From Macrocystis pyrifera (lineage: Eukaryota; Sar; Phaeophyceae; Laminariales; Laminariaceae), in the NCBI GenBank assembly GCA_031763025.1, contig JASSKH010000031.1, positions 1,054,001 through 1,118,000 of the forward strand: a DNA stretch of 64,000 bases, given 5' to 3'. This document shows, one piece after another, positions 1 through 10,149 of the stretch. The translations under genes were made by a program, and so were the position numbers. The notes beneath the pieces were generated by a model. It was not told the DNA's origin. It was given only the letters and a program-made list of their open reading frames with translations, and made no database searches. Every line of letters starts with the position of its first letter. Position 1 is the stretch's first letter.

Positions 1-1728
1 ATCTCTACCGCTACCACTGCAGCTACCGCTACTGCAACCTCCGCGCCCGCAGCCCTCTCCGATGCACTGTCGGGCCACAGCAGCAGCGGCAGCCGCGGCG
101 GCATCGCATTGCCGTACAAGGCCGCATTGGCCATAGCCGGCGGCGGTGTTGGTATTGGTGCTGTTGGTGGTGGTGTTGGGGCTGGTGCTGGTGCTGGTGC
201 TGGTGTTGGTGCTGGTGTTGGTGGTGTTGGTAGTGGTGTTGGTGTTGGAACTGCTGGCGTTGTTGGAGCTGCTGGCGTTGTTGGTGTTGATGCTGGTGGT
301 GGTGGCGCTGGCGCTGGCGGTGTTGGTGTTGGTGGTGATGGTGGTGATGTTGGTGGTGTTGGGGTTGGTGGTGTTGGTGCTGCTAATGGTGGTATTGGTG
401 CTGGTGCTGGTGGTGTTGGTGGCGGTGTTGGTGTTGGTGATATTGGTGTTGGTATTGGTGGTATTGGTGATATATGGTGTTGGTACTGGTGGTGTTGTTG
501 GGGTTGGTGGTGTTGGTGCTGCTAATGGTGGTATTGGTGTTGGTGGTGTTGTTGGTGCTGGTGGTGTTGGTATTGGTGGGGTTGGTGGTGGTGTTGGTGG
601 TGTTGTTGGTATTGGTGGTGCTGGTGTTGGTGCTGGTGGTGTTGGTATTGGTAGTGGTGGAGTTGGTGTTAGTGCTAGTAGTGGTGGTGTTGGTGGTCGC
701 GCTGCATTCTCTACTGCTGGTACTGCCGGGGTTGCGCCCTCTGAGGTTCCAGATGCTGGTGCTGTTGGTGTCGCTACTGGCACTATCAATAGTGATGCTG
801 TCGCTGGTGTTGCTGCTGCGGCTGCTGCTGGTCGTGGTACGGAGGCGGGGGGAGGGAGCCGGGAGGCAGAGGGGCTGGAAGGCACGAGATTGATGGTGGA
901 GGAGGAGGGAGAACGGGGTGAAGTGCTGCCCGAGGCATCTGAGGTGAGTCCCGACAGAACTGCGGGAAACACTGTGGCACCGTTCTGGGAGCCTTCGACG
1001 CTGAGCTTCTTCTCGCAAGAGGCTCTTCCACCTGCGGAGGTGGGGGTTGGGGGGATGGATGTGGGGAGCGTGGGAAGCGTGGGGGTGGGCATGGTGGTCG
1101 AGGAAAAGGGGGAGGCGGAGGGGGCGGAGGATGGTGACACTGTGTTGTCCGTCGCGGCCAAAGTGTCCGCGAGGTCTCTTTCGGCTGCAGAGGCGGGGAA
1201 AGTGAGGGAGGATGCCGGGGGCGTGGGAGGCGTTGGAATGGGGGTGGTATTCCAGGAGGAGGAGGCGGCGGAGGGTGACGACGTGTTGTCCGTCGCGGCC
1301 GAGTTGTCGCCGAGGTCTCTTCCGGATGCGGAGGTGGGGGGTAGGAGGGGCGTGGGGGACACGAGGGTGTCGGCGGTGGCCGACGCAGAGGGGGCGACGG
1401 GGGAGCGGGGGGGGGTGATTGAAGACGTGCTGTCCGTCGCGACCGAAGTGTTGCCGAGGTCTCTTCCGGATTCCGTGGCGGGGGGAGGTAGGGGGGGGGC
1501 GTGGAGGGCGTGGGAGGCACCAGGGTGGCGGTTCTGGCCAAGGAGGAGGAGAGGGAAGAGAAGAAGGGGAAGGGGGAGGGTGACGAAGTGTTATTGGTCG
1601 CGGCGGCCGTGTGCCCGAGGTCTCTTTCGACTGTTCAGGTGGGGGGCAGGAGAAGGATCGAGGGGTTGGTGCCAGCAGACTTGCAAGTCGCAGAGCTGAA
1701 GGTTCACGGAATGGTGCCTGTGCAGAGG
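1..1728 (+). CDS. Exon I-A of left gene: Gly/Val-rich then 48-residue repeats; 5' partial, frame-broken
   Basis: I recognise no known family. The frame is open from base 1, so the gene begins left of the window. Bases 1-462 (frame 1) encode an Ala/Thr/Ser stretch, then Gly-Val-Ala runs. The same composition continues in frame 2 from about 470 to 1490 and in frame 1 from about 1500 to 1728. From about 1000 it holds a protein repeat of roughly 48 residues (DNA period 141-157). The core is like DVLSVAAELSPRSLPDAEVG, followed by a Gly-Val stretch and an acidic Glu/Ala stretch; cores begin near 1138, 1279, 1425 and 1582. The exon ends after MVPVQR at 1728 with a GTGAGT donor in phase 0, the same end as exon I-B at 5005. 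The frame changes lie in a GT-rich minisatellite (about 465) and a G-run (about 1490-1500). They could be true lesions or length errors in the sequence. Function unknown. Confidence 0.55.
130..690 (+). repeat. GGTGTTGGT-type coding minisatellite
   Basis: Long run of irregular GGTGTTGGT, GGTGCTGGT and GGTATTGGT units. It codes Gly-Val-Ala-Ile repeats in the exon that contains it. The frame change near 465 lies inside this array, as expected of slippage-prone DNA. Confidence 0.85.
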
Positions 1729-2570
1729 GTGAGTGATATTTTGTATGTACGTAGTTTTGTTTTCACAGGTTTGTTTTCGGGGTAAGAAATTCTTCTATGC
1801 GGTGCAGGGTGATTGACACTGTTGAAATCGTTTTCTTGTGTTTCGTGCAAACGTCGAGCGAAAACGTTAGCTCCCCATGGGTTTTGTGCTGTCGAGTTTT
1901 CTAGTTTCCTGCCCAATCCCGACCCTGCCCCCGCCGACCCCCCCCCCCTCGACCCTCCCCCCCCCCCCCCCATTATATATCTATATATTTACCTGGTACA
2001 TATATACAGTAGGCTGGGGGTCGATTGGCGACGATGCTGCAAAACACTCCTCTCACTGCGTGAGCTAGACAACCAGGGTATTGTGTTTGTTCGTTTTGTG
2101 GCGGTGCCCACGGCTGGCGGTCGAGTTGGATCATTCGTGTAGCGTGGAGAATCCCGGCTGCGTACACGTGGAATTGTCGTATCATGTATCATGTATTTCA
2201 AGTGTGTAAAGTAAGGCACCCATGAGGCAGTTACATAGTATACCCCTCGCTGTCTCTGGAAGTGGCCACACCAGAAATAAATCACTTACTTTGAAGCTGT
2301 CATCCATATGCAAGTCCGCTTTACAGGCGGTTCTTAGTAGGATGCAGCTCACCTTTCATGCGACTCGCCCAACACCTCGCGGCGCTTCGCACCTGGTCCA
2401 AGAAATTTCTGCCTGGTCGTCGAAAACCTGACGTGTTCCATCCCGGCATTGTAGGGATGCAAGGGTCTATGGTCATACGACTACGACCATGCGTGATATC
2501 GAGCACACTCCTTTCTCTCTCTCGCGCGCATGTACTAACACAAACCTGCCACTACCGTCTCAACACACAG
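1729..2570 (+). other. Intron after exon I-A, with poly(C) and an S1 insertion
   Basis: Begins GTGAGTGATATTTTG and ends CAACACACAG. The first part (1729-1975), including the C-run at about 1930-1970, matches the intron after exon I-B (5006-5285). There the next exon follows the C-run directly. Here an S1 repeat (about 2045-2512) follows instead. A perfect TACTAAC branch-point-like heptamer lies about 40 bases before the acceptor. Confidence 0.5.
2045..2512 (+). mobile_element. S1 SINE-like repeat, near full length
   Basis: Matches the S1 copies at 46860-47362 (+), 20475-20985 (-) and 58602-58848 (+) over several hundred bases. Shared landmarks are GACAACCA, CACGGCTGGCG, CATCCATATGCAAG, GGATGCAGCTCACC and the 3' block around CGACTACGACCATGCGTGAT. 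The 3' end here is diverged (CGAGCACACTCC against consensus TGAGTACACCCC). No protein is encoded. A TACCTGGTA motif (1990-1998) lies just beyond the 5' edge. Confidence 0.75.
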
Positions 2571-2977
2571 GGCGCGTCACCCCCAAGACGCGCGGCGCCG
2601 CCGCCGGTGCAGGGGTCGAGACGGGTGCGCTCTTTGAGCAGACTCGGCGGGAGTTCCTCGGTCGGCGGAGACATATGTCGGGCATTCCGCGCAGCGGCCG
2701 CCACCGCAGCCGTCGCCGAGGGGTGGGGGGGGGGTTTGTTGACGACGGTGATGGTGGTGATGGTGATGATTGTGGAAAGTCTGTGGAAGAAATATTGGCG
2801 GCGATGGGAAAGGCGATGGTTTTGGCTGCTCACAATGATCGGCTGCTGGCGGCCTCGTACGCGACGGGGGATTTTGTTCTCGGCGAGCTCCCCCTAATGC
2901 TGGCCTTCCTGGAGCAGGTAGCGCTGACGGTGGGTGTGCTGCAGCAGCTAGCGTCGCGGCCATCGCAATCGGGAAAG
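2571..2977 (+). CDS. Exon II-A of left gene, frameshifted in a G-run
   Basis: Unknown family. The exon follows CAACACACAG and opens in phase 0 (frame 3) with an Ala/Pro/Arg/Ser-rich stretch (AAPPPVQGSRRVRSL). After the G-run at about 2725-2738 the related reading continues in frame 2 as KSVEEILAAMGKAM and LPLMLAFLEQVALTVGVLQQ. It ends with AAG before GTACGT, a good phase-0 donor. It is a tandem copy of exon II-B (3427), which runs through both blocks in one frame. That comparison locates the break in the G-run: total length 407 is one base short of a whole number of codons. The second half looks like an amphipathic helical segment. Function unknown. Confidence 0.5.
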
Positions 2978-3104
2978 GTACGTCGTGGCGCTTGCTGTAC
3001 TCGTCGTGGTGTATCGCCAGTAGATGCAGTCGGTTGGGGCGTGCTGACTGTACTGCTGTGTCGTCAGTAAATGTGAGTAGTTGGGGCTTGTGGTACTACA
3101 CCGC

Positions 3105-3285
3105 CAGTCTTTCTGTCTGTATGTCTGTAGGCATTTTCTAGCTGTCTGTGTCTGCCTACCTGTCTGGCTGGGTGTCTCTCTACATGTCTGTGTGTCTCTC
3201 TATATGTCTGTTTGTGTGCCTCTCTGTGTCTGCCTGTGTGTCTATTACTTGTTCTGGCTCTCGGTCTCCTTATCTGTCTGCCTGT
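3105..3285 (+). repeat. (TGTC)n/(TCTG)n microsatellite in intron
   Basis: Degenerate TGTCTGTC/TGTCTCTC repeats between exons II-A and II-B. Short ORFs on both strands here are repeat artefacts. Confidence 0.85.
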
Positions 3286-3426
3286 GATTATCAATGCACC
3301 CCCCTCATTTTCGCCCTTTACCTCCACTTATTCTCACTGTGCCGCCCCTCCCCCTCACCCCCCTCTCTCTCTCTCGCACGCGCATATATCAAATGCCCAA
3401 CCTGCCGGTACCATTTTTACCCATAG

Positions 3427-3816
3427 AGGGCGTCAGTCGCAATCCGCATGGCGGCACCGCCGGTGCCGGGGTCGAGGCCGGCGCGCTCCTCGAGCAGGCG
3501 CGGTGGAAATTCCTCGCTCGGCACCGATAGCTCTCGAGCGATATCCGCCATCCCCGACGGGCGGGATGACGGTGATAATGGCGGTAACGGTCGTCGTCGT
3601 GGGACGTCTTTGACGGCCATGTTGGCGATGATGGGAAAGGCAACGAGGATTGTTGCTGACAAAGAACGGCTGCCGGCCCCCGTCCACGGCAAGCTCACGC
3701 CCATGCTCCATTTCCTGGAACGGGTGGCGCATGTCGTGGATGCATTGCAGGAGCGTTGCCATGGACGCTATGGACAGCTATGTACCGCAGGTAGCTGCAG
3801 CAGTGGCATCGCCATG
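3427..3816 (+). CDS. Exon II-B of left gene
   Basis: Unknown family. After CCCATAG the exon opens in phase 0 (frame 1): RASVAIRMAAPPVPGSRPAR, then a Ser/Gly/Asp-rich linker, then LTAMLAMMGKATRIVADKER and LTPMLHFLERVAHVVDALQE. Two amphipathic, probably helical segments are apparent. The matching blocks in exon II-A (2571-2977) show a tandem exon duplication. The donor is not settled: CAG before GTAGCT at 3790 is the best consensus but phase 1, while ATG before GTATTG at 3816 keeps phase 0 with exon I-B. An internal ATG at 3448 could be a start if an independent gene begins here. Confidence 0.5.
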
Positions 3817-4210
3817 GTATTGACGTGGTTGGGGAAAATATAGGGGGTGGCCGGTGGGGTTAGAGCTAGTGCTGGCACTGGAGCTGGTGCTATCAAGAAT
3901 GACGGCGTTAATGCTGGTGTTCGGGTTTTCTTTTTTTTTTGTGGTTGTTTCTGCTGTTGTGCGCACGACAGATGCTTGTCAATCAGCGCCGAAACTTCGA
4001 TGGTAGTAAATGGTAAAATCCTTGCTATTTGGTAGGAAGTGTCCATCTGTTAATGCTTGCCTACGTCTGTGGTAACCTTGCACCGCCTGGTGTTGCAGCG
4101 CTTCTCAAATCCTCCCCCAATCTCCCGTATATCCTTCCCCTCACCACCCCCACCCGACCCGTGTCACCCTCCCCCGCGCTACCGCCACAATACTGCTAGA
4201 TGTACCACAG

Positions 4211-4252
4211 CCTAAACACCGCCGCAGACACCGCCGACGCACCAAAAAACTT

Positions 4253-4301
<49 letters not shown>

Positions 4302-5005
4302 TAGCGCCGAGGCCGGGTGTATCCGGTACTCCGCACAGCAGTGGAAACGGTAAGACGTCGAGCGGTATCACCCCCCACGATATTGACGGCCGCATCATCT
4401 CTTCCGCGGCGATACCAGCTGGCCAGCAACGCGATCTAGCGGCGTCGACACAACCACCTGCCCCCGCGAAATCTCCGTCCATCCCGGGCAGAAGTTTAAC
4501 CCTCCCACCTGCGAAGGGGGGGGGCTCGGATGGCGCAAGGGTGACCTGCCTAACGGCCAGAGCCGCTGCCGCACCACCCTCAGGGACGTCGCCGGCGTTT
4601 TTCTCCTCGCAAGAGACTCTTTCGCCCAAGGAGGTGGGGAGTGGGAGGGAGGATGTGGCGAGGGGAAGAGGCGTGGGGGTGGCCGTGGTAGTCGAGAAGG
4701 AGGAGGCGCCGGAGGGGGGGAGGGGGGAGGGTGGTGGTGATGTGTCGCCGAGGTATCTTCTGGCTGCCGAGGTGGGGCCGGGGAGGGAGGATGTGGGTGG
4801 CGTGGGAGGCGCGGGGGTGGCCGAGGAGGAGAAGGCGGCGGCGGGGGAGGCGGGGGATGACGACGTGTTGTCCATCGCGGCCGTCGTGTGCTCAAGCTCT
4901 CTTCCGGCTGCGGGGGTGGGGAGCGGGAGGAGGAGTGGGAGGCTGACACCAACAGACGCCCCAGCTGTAGAGCTGCAAGTTGATGGAATGATGCCCGTGC
5001 AGAGG
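4211..5005 (+). CDS. Exon I-B of left gene: polyQ plus 48-residue repeats
   Basis: Unknown family. The acceptor is GATGTACCACAG after a C-rich tract; the exon is open in frame 2 for 265 codons with both ends in phase 0. It encodes a basic start (PKHRRRHRRRTKKL), 16 Gln (4253-4300), a Ser/Pro/Gly region (HDIDGRIISSAAIPAGQQ) and then repeats of the exon I type (FFSSQETLSPKEVGSG, then DDDVLSIAAVVCSSSLPAAG). It ends with MMPVQR and a GTGAGT donor. It is a duplicate of exon I-A but has no frame break. Likely a disordered, repeat-rich region; no catalytic motif or membrane segment is seen. Confidence 0.6.
4253..4300 (+). repeat. (CAG)16 triplet run coding poly-Gln
   Basis: Sixteen uninterrupted CAG codons in frame 2 of exon I-B. 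The opposite strand gives poly-Cys/Ala/Leu readings, which I treat as shadows. Confidence 0.9.
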
Positions 5006-5285
5006 GTGAGTGATGTTTTGTATCAAACGTACGTAGATTGTTTTTCACGGGGTGTTTTTTGGGGTAAAACAAAAATGTTTGGGGTGCAGGGTGAGTAATA
5101 CTGTTAACAAGCTTTTCTTGCGTTTCGTGCTAACGTTGTTGCCAAGTTTCGTTAGCTCCCGATGGATTTTGTGCTGTTGAGGTCTGTGCTCTACCCCGGG
5201 CCTGCCAATGCCCACCCCTCCGCCCCTCGAATCCCTCCCCTCCCCTTCCCCCCCCCCCCCCTCCCTCCCCTTCCTCCCCCCCCAG
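5006..5285 (+). other. Phase-0 intron with a long C/T tract
   Basis: Starts GTGAGTGATGTTTTG, ends CCCCCCCCAG after about 50 bases of almost pure C/T. Joining its flanks links MMPVQR to PPSQQRLQRHED in frame. Its first 150 bases match the intron after exon I-A. Confidence 0.65.
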
Positions 5286-6972
5286 CCACCGTCGCAGCAA
5301 CGACTGCAGAGGCACGAGGATCTGCCGCGGGGGCGTCAGGAGCTCCTGCAGGAGCGCGAGGAATGCCTGCGGGAGCGCGAGGAGCGGCTCCAGGGCGGGC
5401 TTCGGGAGCGCGAGGAGCGCCTGCTGGAGCGCCTGCAGGAGCGCGAGGAGAGTCTGCAAAATCGTCTGCAGGAGCATAAGCAGCTGCTGCAGGGGCGTGA
5501 GGAACGCCTGTGGGAACGCGAGGAGCGGCTCCAGGGGGAACTGCGGGACCGCGAGGAGCGCCTGCAGGAGCGCGACGACCGCCTCCAGGAGCGCCTGCAG
5601 CAGCGCGAAGACCGCCTCCAGGAGCGCGAAGACCGCCTCCAGGAACGCCTGCAGGAACGCGAGGACCGCCTGCAGCAGCGCGAGGACCGCCGGCAGGAGC
5701 GTGAGGACCGCCTGCAGGAGCGCGAAGACCGCCTGCTGGAGCGCCTGCAGGAACGCGAGGACCGCCTGCAGCAGCGCGAGGACCGCCTACTGGAGCGCCT
5801 GCAGCAGCGCGAGGACCGTCTCCAGGAACGCCTGCAGGAGCGCGAGGAACGCCTGCAGGAGCGCGAGGAGCGCCTGCGGGAGCGCGCAGACTCCATCAAG
5901 CCCTCGCCGCAGGTGGGGCCTGTTGATCCCCCCCCGAGAGAAGCGTCTGCGGCGGCTGCGGCGGCTGAGGCGGTTGCGACGGCTGAGGCGGCTGCGGCGG
6001 CTGAGGCGGCTGCGGCGGCTGCGGCGGCTGCGGCGGCTGAGGCGGCTGCGGCGACAGCGGTTATCGTGGCAGCTGCGGCGAGAGCAGACGCGGCACGTGA
6101 GGCGAAAGCTGTAGACTCTGTTGGGGCTTCGCTCTCCGCTCAGACCTGGCCTCGTTCTGCGCAAGAATCGGCCTCTTGTGCTGACGGGCTTCGGGCCGGT
6201 CGCGGCGGTAGCAGCAGAAGCAGCGATTGCGGCGGGAGTGCTATTGGTAGCGGCGGCGGCGGCGACGGCAGCAGCATTGGCAGTGGCAGGGAGGGCGAGC
6301 GGGCTGTGGCTAGTGACGGCACGCCTGGCCTTGAGAGCGTGAAGGTGGCGGGAGGGGAGGGAATCTCACGCTTGTCCACCGTGGCAGGCGGCATTGTCCG
6401 CGCGGAGCAGGGGGCGAGGGTAGAGGACGGACGCGGCGCGCTCGGCTGCTCGATCTTTCGCGAGGAAGGAAAGGCACGCTGCAACGTCTGCGGCTGCGAT
6501 GGTGCAGGAGGCACCGCCGTCGTCCAGGCCGCGCGCGAAAACCGAACGAGGCACGGCAGAAGGCGCTGGCTTGTCACACGGCCGCCTTCACCAGCGAAGG
6601 GGCCCCAGCGAGTCCGCGGCGGGTCGGGAGGCGCGTGGCCCCTCTTCTTCGGGGGGAGCTTCTGGCCGCAACCGCGACGGCCAGAAAGACGCTAGCGACA
6701 GCTCCTCGCGCACCCGCACGGGTGCTACCACCGATGCCGCTGCCGCTACCATGGCTACCGCCGCTGCCCCTCTCGGTGCTCTGCCTTCGGGAAACGAGAT
6801 TCCCGACGCTAACGATGCCGAGGCGTCTGGGCCAGTGTTGGCTGAGGTGGCAACGGCGAACCTCGACGCTACCGGAGCGGAGAGCGAGGAGGGGCCTTGG
6901 GAAAACATTGAGAACGAGGCGATTGTGAGGAGGATTTTCCAGGGTGAGATTCCCGCGCTTTTGCAGCAATGA
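5286..6972 (+). CDS. Exon III of left gene: repetitive coiled coil, Ala-rich region, acidic C-terminus
   Basis: Unknown family. From 5286 the frame encodes QQRLQRHED and then about 200 residues of near-perfect short repeats such as EREDRLQERLQ, with dense Arg/Glu/Leu/Gln expected to form a long charged coiled coil or single alpha-helix. Next comes an Ala/Glu stretch (about 5940-6080), then Ser/Gly-rich sequence including DGLRAGRGGS, a segment also found in the right gene (near 61020, - strand). This frame stops at 6693-6695. The natural continuation is one frame over (open from 6424) and ends in WENIENEAIVRRIFQGEIP and TGA at 6970-6972. A frame change therefore falls between 6424 and 6695; I see no convincing intron there. 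No enzymatic motif. Confidence 0.6.
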
Positions 6973-7177
6973 TGTATCGTCTCCTGAAAAGTCAACCAAT
7001 CAGTTTATTCTGTCACCCCCGTTTACAAAACGCCACCAAGGTATCATGCCATCATATCATCATCCCATCATACCTGGTACCGGTATTTATTGAGCCGGAG
7101 CGGCGTGAAGATCACATCACGTTTCCTTCGCCCCTTTCGTTGTGTGACAGTAAATGTGATATGCCCTCTCCTCCCTG

Positions 7178-7530
7178 TTAAGGTCTTAGTCCGTTGGGCT
7201 AAAGGTAAAAGGTTAACCAATCGCCTACTACCCAATCTAAGCCTCATAACACTCTCCCCCCCTGGGACGGACCGCATATACGGGTCGACGCGTGACACCA
7301 ACACGCGGTTCCAATTTCTGGGGATCCAGAAGTATTTTTTCAGATTCTTGACATGAGGAAATTCACTTTTCTTTAAAAAGCGATTTCATGGTGGACGTGA
7401 GATTCGAACTCACGACCAACGACCCATGTCCTGCCGTCGTCGCCATTGTTAAGGTCTTAGTCCGTTGGGTCAAAGGTAAAAGGTTGACCAATCGCCTACT
7501 ACCCAATCTAAGCCTCATAACATCCCCCCC
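7178..7530 (-). repeat. Duplicated 83-bp repeat with tRNA-like T-arm between the copies
   Basis: Two close copies (7178-7262 and 7448-7530) start GTTAAGGTCTTAGTCCGTTG and end CTAAGCCTCATAACA. On the - strand each contains an A-box-like TAGCCCAACGG (copy 1). Between them, 7385-7412 reads on the - strand GTGAGTTCGAATCTCAC, a perfect T-arm with B-box. No acceptor 5' strand pairs with GTCCACC, so this is a tRNA-derived repeat rather than a working tRNA. Confidence 0.5.
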
Positions 7531-7535
7531 CTCCT

Positions 7536-7570
7536 ACGACTACGGCCATGCATGATGTCGAGTACACCCC
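7536..7570 (+). mobile_element. S1 3'-end fragment with C-rich tail
   Basis: Reads CGACTACGGCCATGCATGAT then GTCGAGTACACCCC, the S1 3' block. It is followed by C-rich DNA that leads into a splice-acceptor-like site at 7604. Confidence 0.7.
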
Positions 7571-7604
7571 GCCCCCACCCCGCCCCCCGCGCTCTCCGGC
7601 GCAG

Positions 7605-7796
7605 ACATGAATGACGTTGTGGACGAGTGGCATGACGAACGGCCCGATGAGCCGGACAGCCTGAAGGCGGTGGTGACGAACGGTCCGTATGGCTTACTAG
7701 TGGTCATGGCGGGGACGGAAGCGTCCCAGAACAAGGCAAAGGCTGGAGGGAGCGGGGAGGAGAAAGCTCTGACCAACGGACTGCCTGACATCGAAG
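7605..7796 (+). CDS. Possible exon of unknown protein
   Basis: Open from ATG 7607 as MNDVVDEWHDERPDEPDS, KAVVTNGPYGLLVVMAG and an Ala/Gly/Lys/Glu tail. The composition is protein-like and differs from the surrounding DNA. It is preceded by a C-rich S1 tail ending CTCTCCGGCGCAG and followed by GAAG/GTGATA, so it could be an internal exon (phase 1 at its 3' end). The frame would otherwise stop at 7814. No partner exon is identified, and it lies 0.6 kb after the stop of the left gene. Confidence 0.35.
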
Positions 7797-8584
7797 GTGA
7801 TACTCTAGCACATTAACCCTCACGTACCTCTAGTAAACATATCCAGATTGACGCACGGCACATGTTCCATATGGGGACGTGTCGTAAGCTTAACTTTGTT
7901 TTGGAGACACGATCAACCGGGGAATTTTAGTCGACGGTGATACCATGTCTAGGAGGGGGTGAATTGGAGCGAAAGTTGGACTGAATTTTTGTCGGTTTCC
8001 TGCGAAGCCGATTAATCTACTGTCGTTTGTTTAATAAATCGTCTCGCTCGAGTTTCTATTAATAGTTAAATCGTACGAGCGGAGAGAGCTCCAATCACGC
8101 CCTCCAGGCTAGTGAGGGAGTAAAACGACGTTTTGCACAAAGCGAAACGAACTATCGCAACCATACAGCGATTCCGAGGTCGATGGGATCGGATGAAACG
8201 GCTTCGATTTACAGCCTTGCTGAGTGATATAATGCCACTATGTCGTCCCATATTGTAAGCACAGGTTTTACGGTGATTGTTAATTCAACCCGCGTCCCAT
8301 ACATTTCGGGACAGGGTGGTATTTTATGAGTGGTATTATATACCGTGCAATATGTATAAGTGTGCTGGGCTTCGGTTAGCTTTTTACTGTTACCCATCCC
8401 GCCGGAGACTAAACAAAGTAAATAGTGCTATTGACACATTTGGACCTGGCTCGACAAACTGCAGGAGCTAAGTTTTGCTTCTGATATTGCCGCGAGGATA
8501 TTGAGTACAATGAGTACAACAACTGCTAGAGTTGGATGGCAGGCGTAAATACTAGGATAAACGATGCTGACCAGATATTGTTTA
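7797..8584. other. No gene recognised
   Basis: Mixed-composition DNA without a convincing coding frame. One ATTTCGGGACAGGGTGGT piece near 8300 belongs to the family forming the array at 13060-13445. Confidence 0.5.
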
Positions 8585-8850
8585 AGGTTCTTCACGGTGC
8601 GGTTTTCCGTATCGGTTCTGTGCGGTATTATATATACCAGGTATGTAAACCGCACCGCATCGTAAGAGTTTTGCCCCTTTTGAAAAACTCACCGAACCGC
8701 ACCGCACCGCAAGATTTACGAATTTTGATAAACGCGCCGAACCGCAAGTAGGAATGCCATCAAAGCTACACCGCACCGTGTGGATCAAGATACGGTGCGA
8801 TAAGCAGTCAGATCAGTTCTTTATCGATGCGGTTCACTTGAAACCGTAAA
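8585..8850. repeat. ACCGCACCG-rich dispersed repeat, copy 1
   Basis: Clusters of ACCGCACCGCA / GCGGTGCGGTTT joined by short T/A-rich pieces (GATTTACG, TTTTGAAAAA), with a TACCAGGTA at 8635-8643. The same cluster type recurs at 10150-10735. Confidence 0.65.
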
Positions 8851-10149
8851 AAAAAAACGCGGTTCCATCCTCCGCGGAATGGCGGTGCTGAAGAGTGACG
8901 GTTTCGTGTCAAAGTTTTCCCGCAATCTCGGTTGATCATATGGTGTGTGTTTCATATTTTTTTTATCGATATTATTCTTGTTGGAATGGTCACTACTGCC
9001 TCTCACCTAATAGTAAGAGCTTAATAGTTCATGTTGTGATTGTTACTGGCTTTCACTTACAAATAACAGACAATGAGCCCCGAGCTCCGAGCGCTTTGAG
9101 AAGATGATGTTTTTTTTAAGCTCAACGAACCCGCATCTCATTCCCGAGGTCAAGCAATTATATAGTTGGACATCCGAGGCGTACTCATCATGCTCAGGGG
9201 ACGGTGAAAGTTGAGAAGTCACAAGCTGCCGACGCTTGGAGATCAGTGGTTTTTTTTTCGGTTCCTTCTGAGAGGACAGCGCCATACTACATAGTAGCCT
9301 TACGTAACAGGTAATGTCTTCGGTATATTCCTGGTATAAGAGTAGCAGAAGGAGTGTTCGTATATACAAGCACTGGTATCGTACCGGTCCTATATTTGCC
9401 GCTGCTGCCGTTGTTTGTGTGCTCCATGAACTTATTCATGCGAGGGCGCAAGGGTGGGGGGGGTAGCGTTGTCTCTGTGACGGCTGTTTTGTTAACTCAC
9501 GAGAAGACGACGCCTCAGTGACACTCCGTATTGTACATTTTGAAGGCGTTACCTGCTGAGCTGTAATATAGGGGTGAAAGACCGATCATTTACTCAGCCC
9601 AGGGTAAATCCTTATGACTTATCACACCCTCCCCCCCCCCTCTGAACGGCGGGAGTTTTGGGGCGTCGGTACCGCATACGGCCGTACGCTTACCTACATA
9701 CCCGCTTCGTTTCAATACCTGAAGAACCAGGGAGATGTGTCTTCAGGGAAGCACGCGCAAGCGTTTCTGTAAAAGAAACGCTCGAACTGAAATTCGAACT
9801 CGTGTGTGTCCTCGACAAGGTCAAATGTGAAGGAAGGTGTTACTTACTGAGCTATATATAGGGCTAAAAAAAACTAGTCCTTATAAAAACATGGTATAGT
9901 GCGGAGCAAGATGCTGGCGTGTGTTGCGAAACAAATGTACCACGTACGTATAATGACAGTGAGCAACACTTAGCGTCACATCGCTAACCTATCTGGAAAA
10001 CATGCACATCACCGATTACCGGTATATTATGGCGAAACTCATCGTGCAGCGTGTACCACCTGGTGTATTTGTTTTCGCGCCTATTTACTTTTTATATGCA
10101 CCAGGCGTCTATCAGGTGTCTATTATCGTTGTTTGAATCTGTTTTTTTC
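8851..10149. other. No gene recognised
   Basis: AT-richer DNA with scattered stops in all frames. I see no exon with both splice signals and protein-like composition, and no RNA gene. Confidence 0.5.

Noticed and set aside
383..1541. Long - strand ORFs (Thr/Asn-rich, Pro/Arg-rich)
   Set aside because: Antisense shadows of the glycine-rich exon; no splice signals or independent similarity.
3064..3426. Small Leu/Ser/Val-rich membrane protein
   Set aside because: The ORFs arise from the TGTC/TCTC microsatellite and pyrimidine tract of an intron.
5336..6164. Ser/Arg-rich ORFs opposite or out of frame to exon III
   Set aside because: Mechanical consequence of the repeated CGCCTGCAGGAGCGCGAG codons; the Glu/Arg/Leu frame fits the exon boundaries.
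7385..7412. tRNA gene on the - strand
   Set aside because: The T-arm is perfect, but no upstream sequence pairs with the acceptor end GTCCACC and the rest does not fold as a tRNA. Kept only as a tRNA-derived repeat.
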